Below the pieces are notes generated by a model. The model was not told the DNA's origin, did no database searches, and was given only the letters and a program-made list of their open reading frames with translations. Position numbers and translations under genes: made by a program. Of a stretch of 41,612 nt of DNA, positions 20,221 through 27,872 are shown piece after piece. How positions within the stretch are numbered: the stretch's first letter is position 1; every line of letters begins with the position of its first letter. This stretch comes from a virus, in IMG/VR virus record IMGVR_UViG_3300020396_000014, positions 1-41,612 of that record; one strand, written 5' to 3'.

Positions 20221-21130
20221 CCGTCGTCAGGTTCTTTTTTAAAAAATGTAAATATTTATTTTTTGGTTTACTCTCGTCGTGATGAATTTCGAAATGATCA
20301 ACATGATGTCGGATGTCGCCTGTGGTATAGCCAGTCTTTTCGTAGTGTGTTGTAGTGCCTATATGTTTTAATTTATCTTTAACTAAAACTTCTCTCTCCT
20401 CTGGGTGCGAGCCATGTTTTTCAGTACTAAGACCCTTGTCGTGCGGTTTTACATGTATACACATGTAATGATGTTGGCCCGTATGGTTCCCCCAGTCAGT
20501 CTTTTTAGTTGCAAATTGGTGAGCGATGTGTTTGGCCAGTGAAGTAGATACATGTCCTCCGCCTGGATGAATTATACCATCTTTTGATTTTCTTACTGCT
20601 TCGCTAACTCTAGAAGATACTCCAGCCCATAGTTTATGATGTCCTCCAAGAGAATGATAAGCCCCGCTCAAATGTTCGTGCATTTCATCATGCGCAGCTC
20701 TTTCCTTGTCATCAGGACGTCCTTTCGTTTTGGCCCAATGATTGTCTGACTCTTCTCTACGCCAACGCGTGCCTGCATGCTTTTCGATTAAATGTTTATT
20801 AAATCTTTTTGAATCATTTGAATACGATTTTATCGCTTTTTTTTGAGCATTACTTAAAGGATTTTCTTCTTGATGCTTTTGATGATGCTGCAATAATTGA
20901 TGAGACTTTTCTTCAACGTGTTTATCATTACCTATTTTTGACCAATTGGTGTTTTTAGCCATATCTTCGACGTCAGAAGCATCTTCTTTAACAACTTTTT
21001 TAGGCTTATCACTACTTCTAGACTTATCGCCGTGTCCTAAAATATCAGTGAATACGGCAACGCCGTTATCATCAATATAATAACCTTTATCTTCTTTTGA
21101 TTCTTTTGAATACTGTTTAAACGTCTTCAT
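20195..21130 (-). CDS. ADP-ribosyltransferase-like protein B
   Basis: 311 residues. Same layout as copy C: MKTFKQYSKE start, KGYYIDDNGVAVFTDILG, linker, KLWAGVSSRV, GGGHVSTSLAKHIAHQFA (a full STS) and HPEEREVLVKD with ExE. After HFEIHHDESK, where copy C stops, it has a 23-residue basic tail (KPKNKYLHFLKK...) encoded by the relic. The sequence A-AAA-AAG, a known -1 slippery heptamer, lies in this tail (20240-20234); a shift would add 27 residues and end at 20151, overlapping the start of C. ATG overlaps the stop of copy A as ATGA. Confidence 0.76.
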   Translation of the reverse strand: MKTFKQYSKESKEDKGYYIDDNGVAVFTDILGHGDKSRSSDKPKKVVKEDASDVEDMAKNTNWSKIGNDKHVEEKSHQLLQHHQKHQEENPLSNAQKKAIKSYSNDSKRFNKHLIEKHAGTRWRREESDNHWAKTKGRPDDKERAAHDEMHEHLSGAYHSLGGHHKLWAGVSSRVSEAVRKSKDGIIHPGGGHVSTSLAKHIAHQFATKKTDWGNHTGQHHYMCIHVKPHDKGLSTEKHGSHPEEREVLVKDKLKHIGTTTHYEKTGYTTGDIRHHVDHFEIHHDESKPKNKYLHFLKKNLTTVRNSLQRK

Positions 21131-21912
21131 GATTTGTGTCTTTTAAAGTGATCTATAATATGTCTGCGACCTACACCACCTAGGTGTCTTGTAGTTCCTA
21201 CATGTTTCCATACACTATGCGGTTTAATAGTAACTTCGTGTTCATCTGTATAATTTGGATCAGGATACACGGCGGTATGCGGATGAACATGACACACCTC
21301 ATCGTCCTTATCGATATGATAAGCAGCATAATGCAGATTATCTCCACTTATATCAGTATGCTTTTTTAAGTCTGCAAATTGTGTAGCGCCTGCAGGATGA
21401 ACTGAAGCAGATATGTGTGTATGCGACGTATGCAATTTGTCAGGAGAAGCTTTCATATTCTTATGAACTCTATTACTTACTCCAGCATATGCCACAAAAC
21501 TAGTACCAGCTTTTCGATAGCCTTTCATCATATCATCGTGAACACTCATATCTTCTTCTGGATGAGGTAATGGTTTGTTTTGATGTTTTGCAATTAAGTT
21601 TTGATTGAGTTCACGAGAGCCGGCTGAATAGCTTTTAATACCGGCCTTAGTTTTATCACTTAGCTTTGGTGATGTACGCTCTAGTTTGTCATGAATACTA
21701 TCTGCGGTTAGATCATGTTGATGATTACCGGTTTTATGATGAAGGAATAGAGGATTATGCTTTTTACCATCTATTTCTGGTCCAAATTCTTCTGAAACAT
21801 TTTTGCTATTTCGAGGTCTATGATTACCAATAAGATCAAGAATGACAGTTACGCCATCCTTGTTAATATAATACCCTTTGTCTTCTTTTGAATGCTGTTT
21901 AAACGTCTTCAT
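21127..21912 (-). CDS. ADP-ribosyltransferase-like protein A
   Basis: 261 residues starting MKTFKQHSKEDKGYY at 21912, chosen because the N-terminus then matches copies B and C; the ATG at 21960 lies inside the upstream leader gene. KGYYINKDGVTVILDLIG motif, FVAYAGVSNRV, THISASVHPAGATQFA (SAS for STS) and DEHEVTIKPHSVWKHVGTT with ExE (EHE). Less similar to B and C than they are to each other. Overlaps the leader gene by 14 nt and copy B by 4 nt. Confidence 0.74.
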   Translation of the reverse strand: MKTFKQHSKEDKGYYINKDGVTVILDLIGNHRPRNSKNVSEEFGPEIDGKKHNPLFLHHKTGNHQHDLTADSIHDKLERTSPKLSDKTKAGIKSYSAGSRELNQNLIAKHQNKPLPHPEEDMSVHDDMMKGYRKAGTSFVAYAGVSNRVHKNMKASPDKLHTSHTHISASVHPAGATQFADLKKHTDISGDNLHYAAYHIDKDDEVCHVHPHTAVYPDPNYTDEHEVTIKPHSVWKHVGTTRHLGGVGRRHIIDHFKRHKS

Positions 21913-22009
21913 CTTCGTCGCCATCCTCGCCATACGGATATTTAAAATGGATAGGTTCAAGGATAACTGCTACACCGTCGTCATCAATATAAAAGCCTTC
22001 TTCTTCCAT
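21899..22009 (-). CDS. 36-residue leader gene with the array's N-terminal motif
   Basis: MEEEGFYIDDDGVAVILEPI, then an acidic end (EDGDEDEDV). The core EGFYIDDDGVAV is the same motif found after the start of copies A to D. AGGAAAA lies before the ATG, and its end overlaps the start of copy A by 14 nt. It may be a relic of a fifth member, or a free-standing form of a packaging or scaffold-contact module. Confidence 0.62.
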   Translation of the reverse strand: MEEEGFYIDDDGVAVILEPIHFKYPYGEDGDEDEDV

Positions 22010-22034
22010 AATTATTTTCCTAGATATTTTATTC

Positions 22035-22042
22035 TATTTATA
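22035..22042 (-). promoter_or_regulatory. T4-type late promoter TATAAATA for the ADP-ribosyltransferase array
   Basis: TATAAATA followed by G on the minus strand, 26 nt before the leader gene. It overlaps the last codons of the gene 22038-22289. Late expression fits proteins packed into the head. Confidence 0.72.
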
Positions 22043-22289
22043 AGTTTATACCCTTTAAGTTAGCTTCATCAAGGATATTCTTAATCATCTTAAGAGCTAG
22101 TTCAACTTCATCTTCATCAAGGCATTCAAGATGACCGGAATATGCATCCGCGATAAACATATCGATGATTTTTTCTTTATCAAACTTTGGCTGATGATAA
22201 CCCGCTAAAAGCGCATGAACACATAGCTCATCCGCTCCGGTTGTAGGCACTGGACCTCCATCTCGAAATGAGTTTAAGAAATCTTCCAT
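22038..22289 (-). CDS. Small acidic protein, unknown
   Basis: 83 residues (MEDFLNSFRDGGPVPTTGAD start) with CVHALLAGYHQPKFDKEKI and an acidic helix (CLDEDEVELALKMIKN). Joined to the upstream membrane peptide by TAATG. Not recognised. Confidence 0.68.
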   Translation of the reverse strand: MEDFLNSFRDGGPVPTTGADELCVHALLAGYHQPKFDKEKIIDMFIADAYSGHLECLDEDEVELALKMIKNILDEANLKGINL

Positions 22290-22390
22290 TAATAAATTCC
22301 CCCTGGAATTAAGAAATAATCGATAGCAATCATTACAGCTGCAAGATAAAAGCCATATAATACAACATCAAATGTATCTAAGTTTTTCAT
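22289..22390 (-). CDS. 33-residue membrane peptide
   Basis: MKNLDTFDVVLYGFYLAAVM..., one hydrophobic helix, ending PGGIY. ATGA overlap upstream and TAATG overlap downstream. Unknown. Confidence 0.62.
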   Translation of the reverse strand: MKNLDTFDVVLYGFYLAAVMIAIDYFLIPGGIY

Positions 22391-22548
22391 GATTTAACCT
22401 TTTCTAAGTTTTTCATTTCGATAAGAGCATGACCTTCACGATGATACTCATTACAAAATTTAACAGCCATCGTTTTATTTATATTAGACGACCATGCAAC
22501 GAGGGTTTTAACGCCCTCGATCCAGTCGTAGCAACGAACTTCATACAT
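22387..22548 (-). CDS. 53-residue small protein
   Basis: Starts MYEVRCYDWIEGVKTLVAWS and contains MAVKFCNEYHREGHALIEMK. Start overlaps the upstream stop (TGATG); end overlaps the next ATG (ATGA). The aromatic, Cys-containing sequence looks like a small folded domain. Unknown. Confidence 0.65.
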   Translation of the reverse strand: MYEVRCYDWIEGVKTLVAWSSNINKTMAVKFCNEYHREGHALIEMKNLEKVKS

Positions 22549-23057
22549 CAATAATCTTCCTCTTCGTCTTCGAACATTTCATTTAAATGGTCTTCGCAAG
22601 AGTCACATATATGACCATCAAATTGATCTAATTCATCACCACATTCTTCGCAAAATTGTTGCTCTTCCTCTTCGGCATCAAACATGCTTTCAGTATTAAG
22701 CTCTGTTTCTAGACCAGGATTCTTGATGATGTGAAAGAGAGTCTGATCAATAGCACTTTCAACCGCTTTCTGGAATGTATCACCATTGTAATTGCCTTCA
22801 TAAAGACGACCACGTGTAAATGGATAGATTATTTTATGAGTAGCAGCATCGATACAATCGTGGTTGAGAAGAAAGTTAGCAGCGCCTGAGCTGTTATTTC
22901 CCATGCCGTTATTATATAGCTCATGTCCTAAGCGGCTAACGCTCCGGATCATTTCGCCTGCTACAGTATCGGCATCGCCGGTACCTGGCATTAGATTAAC
23001 CAAACGAGCATAGTCTGATTGAAACCGGCCTTTGCCTGAGTAATAAGTATTTTCCAT
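22548..23057 (-). CDS. Conserved-type phage protein with C-terminal zinc ribbon
   Basis: 169 residues starting MENTYYSGKGRFQ; AAAGGAG lies 7 nt upstream and the promoter at 23082 excludes the longer reading (23135). The N-terminal domain has GEMIRSVSRLGHELYNNGMG. The C-terminal part has two CxxC pairs (FCEECGD and ICDSCEDH), a zinc ribbon, then an acidic end. I recall similar proteins without clear function in T4-like marine phages. First gene of its operon. Confidence 0.78.
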   Translation of the reverse strand: MENTYYSGKGRFQSDYARLVNLMPGTGDADTVAGEMIRSVSRLGHELYNNGMGNNSSGAANFLLNHDCIDAATHKIIYPFTRGRLYEGNYNGDTFQKAVESAIDQTLFHIIKNPGLETELNTESMFDAEEEEQQFCEECGDELDQFDGHICDSCEDHLNEMFEDEEEDY

Positions 23058-23081
23058 AGTATATCTCCTTTTGTTGATACC

Positions 23082-23110
23082 TTTATACCATAAGTAGAGA
23101 TCAATGTACA
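23082..23110 (-). promoter_or_regulatory. Promoter of the TGTACA family
   Basis: TGTACA (23110-23105), 17-nt spacer ending TTATGG, -10 TATAAA (23087-23082) with extended TGn, then GGTATC. Directly follows the terminator at 23117. Confidence 0.84.
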
Positions 23111-23116
23111 TAAAAA

Positions 23117-23136
23117 AATGCGCTGAAAAGCGCATT
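23117..23136 (-). terminator. Intrinsic terminator of the sugar island, joined to a promoter
   Basis: Stem AATGCGC / GCGCATT, 6-nt loop, then TTTTTATG on the minus strand leading into TGTACA. Confidence 0.86.
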
Positions 23137-23178
23137 AATTTAGTATTAGATAACAGTGTGACATTTATGTTACATTAA

Positions 23179-23781
23179 TTATTTAACTCCTTTACGAACT
23201 TCAACATTTTTAGGCATTTTAATTAACGATGTATCAGTTGTTCTATTATGAATAACAAATTGTGTATCTTTAAATTCGTTAAATAAACCTTTCCATATAG
23301 GTCTCCAATTACGTGTGAGTCTTTCAGTATTGAGATTGTCTCTAGATGATTCAAGATAATAATCAGAAGATGATGTAATGTCAAAACCAAATATGGAATC
23401 AAATCCATACATATGAATCTCATCACATTTTAGTTTATTAGCAGTATAATGTGTAGCCATATGTCCACAGTTAAAATCAGTATAATTCGAAGCATACTTT
23501 GGTAAAACCATATAAAATTCTTTAATCTGTCGAGAGTATTTCATATAGAAATCATTACGTATTTCCATCCATTTATGCGGTCTTGCTCCAAGAACCCAAT
23601 CACCAGGAACAGTAAGAATACCATCATGAATAGCCTTCATCATTTTAAAATCAACCATTACCGTAGCATATACGTTATTAACTGTCATGGGAGCAAGATT
23701 ATTTAATATTTTTAAACCCTTTGCTGGTTTATAGAATCCAGCGCTTGGACCATTACCAATTACATGTGCAGTTTTTGTCAT
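23179..23781 (-). CDS. Putative sugar/nucleotide-binding protein (GNGPS motif, DUF115/sialyltransferase-like)
   Basis: 200 residues. The N-terminal AHVIGNGPSAGFYKP resembles the GNGPS start of DUF115/MAF-type and some sialyltransferase-like proteins that handle nucleotide sugars. Later HMYGFDSIFGFD and a basic end. Last gene of the sugar island, overlapping the gene before it by 4 nt. Probably a sugar transferase or modifier of the same glycan; substrate unknown. Confidence 0.55.
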   Translation of the reverse strand: MTKTAHVIGNGPSAGFYKPAKGLKILNNLAPMTVNNVYATVMVDFKMMKAIHDGILTVPGDWVLGARPHKWMEIRNDFYMKYSRQIKEFYMVLPKYASNYTDFNCGHMATHYTANKLKCDEIHMYGFDSIFGFDITSSSDYYLESSRDNLNTERLTRNWRPIWKGLFNEFKDTQFVIHNRTTDTSLIKMPKNVEVRKGVK

Positions 23782-24449
23782 TTATTCATTAAGCTCCTGA
23801 TATGATCTTTTCCTTTAATACCTGTCCAATGAATAGCCTTTTTCTTAACACTATTTTGACCATCTAATAATTGAACTCTTAACCAATTATATTCATTTGG
23901 CAAGTCAGTGATATATATCATTCTTTGTATAGGATGTATTCTCAACATACTATGTAATACTTCTTGATCACCTCTTAAGTTAACTTTAGTAATATTTTCA
24001 GCCCAATCTAGTAAAATTTGAGGACTATCCTTAAAAGCGACAATGCCTGAATTATGCCAGGTTTCACCAGATCTTTTTGACCATGGTTTGTCTTCTACCA
24101 TTGACAATCTATTTTCTTCTACATAATTAAATACACTTGACATATCTGAAAGTATTTCAAAGTCAGTATCAATCCAACACGTGTAGTTGCATAGTTTAGA
24201 AGCTTCTAGCATTGATTTAGGTTTTTTAAACCATCCTTTATCTTCTGTTTTTGTCATATCAATAGTATGTTTAATCGGATTATTTTTAGATTTACCCGAT
24301 ATAGCTTTTAAACAATCCTTTGATACGCCAAAGTTTGCGAATATTAAAGGTGCATCATTATATTTACAGTAATTTTCTAGAAACCACGGTAGCATCCATT
24401 CAGTTGTTTTATCACATCCAGTAAGAAAAGCTTTATTAAATAATGTCAT
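23778..24449 (-). CDS. Glycosyltransferase (GT-A fold, GT8-like)
   Basis: 223 residues starting MTLFNKAFLTGCDK. The metal- and nucleotide-sugar-binding DxD is Asp-Thr-Asp in TCWIDTDFEILSD. GDQEVLHSM and the C-terminal KAIHWTGIKGKDH match the GT8-like pattern. Overlaps the upstream gene by 14 nt. Works in the cytoplasm. Acceptor unknown. Confidence 0.75.
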   Translation of the reverse strand: MTLFNKAFLTGCDKTTEWMLPWFLENYCKYNDAPLIFANFGVSKDCLKAISGKSKNNPIKHTIDMTKTEDKGWFKKPKSMLEASKLCNYTCWIDTDFEILSDMSSVFNYVEENRLSMVEDKPWSKRSGETWHNSGIVAFKDSPQILLDWAENITKVNLRGDQEVLHSMLRIHPIQRMIYITDLPNEYNWLRVQLLDGQNSVKKKAIHWTGIKGKDHIRSLMNK

Positions 24450-25089
24450 ATGCTTCACCATATCCGTGTTTTGCTAAGCAACCTTCTGTTTGTTGAATAG
24501 TAGTAAAACTATCTTTTGCTTCGGCAACCCAGGGATATAATTCTTGAATCCATGGAAATCTGCCATTATTAATAAACACATCCGTAGGTTGACCACCTAA
24601 TGCTCGAGCGCTATTAATCAATTCTTTAGCTCCCGTGGGCGTGACCACGTACGCGTGTGCACCTGGCAGATATTGTTTTGACACTAACTTATTAATACCA
24701 AAATCTGGAGTTACCCATTTACCATACGATGGATGACCAATGTTACATAAGTGTGTAGTTTTCATTTCAAGATTATGTGGTAACTGAGCCGTGAATACTG
24801 CATCGTGTTCACAGATAATAATTGTTTCTTCTAAGTGAATACAATATTCCCATAAACTAAGATGCGAACAAAACGCAGCTTTGCAGTTATCAGTTCTAGA
24901 ATACACTTCATCGAATTGTTGTTGGCCAATAAAGTTATATTCTAGAATTTGTTTTGGATTATCTTTAGGTGTCTTAGCCTTCCACAACGCAGCGTCATGG
25001 ATTCCATAATATTGCGCAGTTTTTACTCCACGTTTTGCAACCTGCAATGATCGAGGGTTATCCATAATCGTAATAAAAAAGGTTTTCAT
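24436..25089 (-). CDS. Family 25-like glycosyltransferase
   Basis: 217 residues. The features of LPS-type GT25 enzymes are visible: start MKTFFITIMDNPRSLQVAKR, AAFCSHLSLWEYC, the acidic IICEHDAVF, and PGAHAYVVTPTGAKELI. Related GT25 enzymes add galactose or other sugars to lipo-oligosaccharide. A paralogue lies at 27087. Confidence 0.78.
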   Translation of the reverse strand: MKTFFITIMDNPRSLQVAKRGVKTAQYYGIHDAALWKAKTPKDNPKQILEYNFIGQQQFDEVYSRTDNCKAAFCSHLSLWEYCIHLEETIIICEHDAVFTAQLPHNLEMKTTHLCNIGHPSYGKWVTPDFGINKLVSKQYLPGAHAYVVTPTGAKELINSARALGGQPTDVFINNGRFPWIQELYPWVAEAKDSFTTIQQTEGCLAKHGYGEAYDII

Positions 25090-25090
25090 A

Positions 25091-25954
25091 TTAATAGCTC
25101 TGTGCGAGGCGCCATTTCAAATACTCGAGACTCTCAATGGGTTCATGTTTATCAATACCGCCCATCAGATTCTTAACCATAGTACCAGGTGTAGGATCAA
25201 CAAAGTGTGGCATACTGTATCTAGTCTTATGTATATGGCTGTTAACTACACGATGTTTGGTACTTTTAAAATAATCATTTGTCCAGCGCTGCAGTAAGTC
25301 ACCAATATTACAAACCACGCCGTTTGACGCATATGGAACTGGATGCCATTTACCTTCAAGATCTTGAACTTCTAAACCTGGAACATCATTGATTTGCCAC
25401 AATAAAGTAATTGTACCATAGTCACTATGTTCACCAATCCGCATTTGACGATCTTCAAGAGGACCAGTGTAAGCCGGATAATGAATGACTCGAGTCGTGT
25501 TAAAAGGTTTTAGATGTGTATCTACAAGCGTATTGCCGCATTTTAAAATTTCATCGAATTTAGATAAAATATTGATAGTAAGCTTATCAGCAACAGCCAC
25601 ACTTTGAAGAGCAGTTGATTTAAAGCTAGGTAGTTCTACTGGCCATAGTGCTTCAGACATGCGGTCAGTATTATTATAGTTAAAGCTTTCCTTCATATCC
25701 TTTGGTGCTGTTGGATCTACGTTTTCATCACCAACAACGCTATATCCTAAATTAGTATCACCTTCATATGGATATTTGTTCTTTGTCTCTTGATCTAATT
25801 CAAAGAATGATTTCATTTCATCAAACCAACAATTCATATCAGTTTGATCTTTTGTGTCAAGTGCATTTGTAAATACTGCAAATCCAACAGTAGTATAAGC
25901 ATCTTCAATTTGTGTTAAAACATTTGAGCTTTTTAAATCAATTACTGGAATCAT
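25091..25954 (-). CDS. 2-oxoglutarate/Fe(II) oxygenase, isopenicillin-N-synthase-like
   Basis: 287 residues with the full facial triad His176-x-Asp178 (GEHSDYGTITLL) and His234 (STKHRVVN), plus Arg245-x-Ser247 (TRYSMPHF) that binds 2-oxoglutarate. N-terminal region IPVIDL ... VGFAVFTNAL is typical. Such enzymes hydroxylate or desaturate small molecules; 2OG oxygenases are common in marine T4-like phages. Inside a sugar island it might modify a sugar, nucleotide or amino acid; unknown. Confidence 0.88.
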   Translation of the reverse strand: MIPVIDLKSSNVLTQIEDAYTTVGFAVFTNALDTKDQTDMNCWFDEMKSFFELDQETKNKYPYEGDTNLGYSVVGDENVDPTAPKDMKESFNYNNTDRMSEALWPVELPSFKSTALQSVAVADKLTINILSKFDEILKCGNTLVDTHLKPFNTTRVIHYPAYTGPLEDRQMRIGEHSDYGTITLLWQINDVPGLEVQDLEGKWHPVPYASNGVVCNIGDLLQRWTNDYFKSTKHRVVNSHIHKTRYSMPHFVDPTPGTMVKNLMGGIDKHEPIESLEYLKWRLAQSY

Positions 25955-25972
25955 ATATTTTCTCCAAAGTAA

Positions 25973-25992
25973 GGGAGACCCGAAGGCCTCCC
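25973..25992 (-). terminator. GC-rich hairpin between binding-protein and oxygenase genes
   Basis: Stem GGGAG / CTCCC with inner CC-CGAA-GG pairs. The minus strand continues TTACTTT, so it is a weak intrinsic terminator or an attenuating hairpin. Confidence 0.55.
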
Positions 25993-26001
25993 AAATTAAT
26001 A

Positions 26002-27060
26002 TTAGCCAGGGAATCGAGCAGTGATTCCTTCGACATAATAAGTCATACTATTTAGTTCACCATCAGTAGCTACTTTACCAGCTTGGATGCGAATTTCGCC
26101 TGCTTGATCTTTAATAGGACCAGTAAATGCAAAATACTCACCATCACTAATTTGTTGCATAACCTTAGTTGCCATAGCTCGGACATCATCTGGCATATTT
26201 GTGAATGGTGCCATTTGAACAACGCCTTCATTCATATGACCAAAATAATCTTCGCTTTCCCAGTTACCATCGATAACAGCTTGAACCTTGCGAATATAGT
26301 AAGGTGACCAGTTATCAATAGTTGCAGTCAATTGTGCTTCAGGAGCAAATGCAATTTGATCTGATGCCTGACCAAAGCCGTGTTTACCTTGTTGTTCTGC
26401 AGCTTGAAGCGGTGCTGGAGAATCAGTATGTTGTGCAACCATATCACAACCTTGAGCCATTAGAACTTTAGCAGCATCTGATTCTTTTCCTGGATCATAC
26501 CAAGTATTTACCCAAACGATATCCATCTCAACGTCAGGATTCATTCTGCGAGCTCCCATGAAATATGTGTTAATTTCACGAATTACTTCAGGGATTGGAT
26601 AGGCACCGATATAACAAATCTTATTAGTCTTTGTCATCATTCCAGCAATAATGCCTTGAACATGTCTTGCTTGATATAAACGCAATCCATAGCTTGACAT
26701 ATTTTTAGATTGTTTGTATCCAGTTGCATGCTCAAATTTTACATGTGGATAACGATTAGCCATTTTTAGAGTAGGTTCCATATAACCAAACGAAGTTGTA
26801 AAGATAATGTCTGCGCCCTGTAGGACCATAGCATTGATTACACGCTCTGCATCTGGTCCTTCACCCACACTTTCTACGAAAAATGTTTCGACTTGATCTC
26901 CAAAATGTGCTTCAACATCTTGTCTACCAATGTCATGACGATATGTCCATCCATGATCGCCAGTTGGTCCGACATATACGAACCCTACTTTAACCTTATC
27001 CCCAGCCCATGCGCTTGTTGCTAGCATGGCTGCTGCTACGATTGTTAAAAGTTTTTTCAT
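26002..27060 (-). CDS. BMP-family periplasmic substrate-binding protein
   Basis: 352 residues. Signal peptide MKKLLTIVAAAMLATSAWA, then GFVYVGPTGDHGWTYRHDIG, DIIFTTSFGYMEPTLKMA and YGLRLYQARHVQGIIAGMM as in the BMP/Med family (nucleoside-type ABC transporter binding proteins). A bacterial protein kept at full length with no transporter genes nearby, so it would work with host permease and ATPase. Could raise nucleoside or related uptake. Probably acquired from a host; the signal peptide looks functional. Confidence 0.9.
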   Translation of the reverse strand: MKKLLTIVAAAMLATSAWAGDKVKVGFVYVGPTGDHGWTYRHDIGRQDVEAHFGDQVETFFVESVGEGPDAERVINAMVLQGADIIFTTSFGYMEPTLKMANRYPHVKFEHATGYKQSKNMSSYGLRLYQARHVQGIIAGMMTKTNKICYIGAYPIPEVIREINTYFMGARRMNPDVEMDIVWVNTWYDPGKESDAAKVLMAQGCDMVAQHTDSPAPLQAAEQQGKHGFGQASDQIAFAPEAQLTATIDNWSPYYIRKVQAVIDGNWESEDYFGHMNEGVVQMAPFTNMPDDVRAMATKVMQQISDGEYFAFTGPIKDQAGEIRIQAGKVATDGELNSMTYYVEGITARFPG

Positions 27061-27086
27061 GTCTTTTTTTCTCTTTCTTTTTTAAG

Positions 27087-27794
27087 TTAATGTTGAGTGG
27101 TCGTACTGGTTAACCCTTGAACTCGTGTATAGAATGTTTTACTAACGCCTAAATTATCTACTAATTGTTTACACATCAATGCGTCGTTTGGCCAAAGGCC
27201 ATATTTAAAGACGAGTTCTATCATTTTCTCAGCTCCAGATGGTTTAATTATATATGCTGAGTTTCCAGCCAGTCCTTGTGGAATATTGAACTCGTCGATA
27301 GTTGGAACTGGCTGTATTTCTTTTTTATTTTTTTGTATAATATCATGAAATGCTTGAGCTCGGCGTGTTGCACCAAGTGGATTATTAATACCTATTATAT
27401 CATATTTTGAATCCAAAAGATACTGGTAATCTAGCTTTTTAATAAAAAGTGCGTCGTGTTCTAAAACTAAAATGGGTTCTTTTTTCTCAAAGCATTCTGT
27501 CCACAGTCGAAAATGACTTACTGCTGCAGCCATTCTTCTTTCTTTAATAGCTGTCGCATATGCCGATTTGATAAGACCGGTGGCTATACAACTAACTTTA
27601 CCTTCCCATGGATAATTCCACACCAGATCCCAGTCGATTATTTCTTTCTTGACAGTATCTTCAGTGCTTGCATTAAACTTTTGCACATAAAAAGCATTCC
27701 CTACGCTTCTGCAACTTCGCCAGCATTCGTTATAACCCTTTTCGGAAATTGGATTATCTTTTACAGTAATACAATATGTATTCAATAAGTTCAT
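27087..27794 (-). CDS. Family 25-like glycosyltransferase
   Basis: 235 residues, paralogous in layout to 24436-25089: MNLLNTYCITVKDNPISEKG start, AAAVSHFRLWTECF, acidic VLEHDALF, and GNSAYIIKPSGAEKMIE. Probably transfers a sugar onto a phage- or host-made glycan. Confidence 0.76.
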   Translation of the reverse strand: MNLLNTYCITVKDNPISEKGYNECWRSCRSVGNAFYVQKFNASTEDTVKKEIIDWDLVWNYPWEGKVSCIATGLIKSAYATAIKERRMAAAVSHFRLWTECFEKKEPILVLEHDALFIKKLDYQYLLDSKYDIIGINNPLGATRRAQAFHDIIQKNKKEIQPVPTIDEFNIPQGLAGNSAYIIKPSGAEKMIELVFKYGLWPNDALMCKQLVDNLGVSKTFYTRVQGLTSTTTQH

Positions 27795-27872
27795 TATTTT
27801 CCCTTTTAGGGTTTACAAGTTGATGGATACATGGTATAATAAAGAGTATTCTTTAAACAGGGGGATAGTATC

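Noticed and set aside
20151-20240. Programmed -1 frameshift as the main explanation for the end of copy B
   Set aside because: The -1 frame runs through a scar of a C/D junction in a frame other than the ancestral one, and no well-placed stimulatory structure is seen; kept only as a side remark.
22500-22521. Hairpin CGAGGG / CCCTCG resembling a terminator
   Set aside because: Inside a coupled small gene and without a T-run; likely chance.
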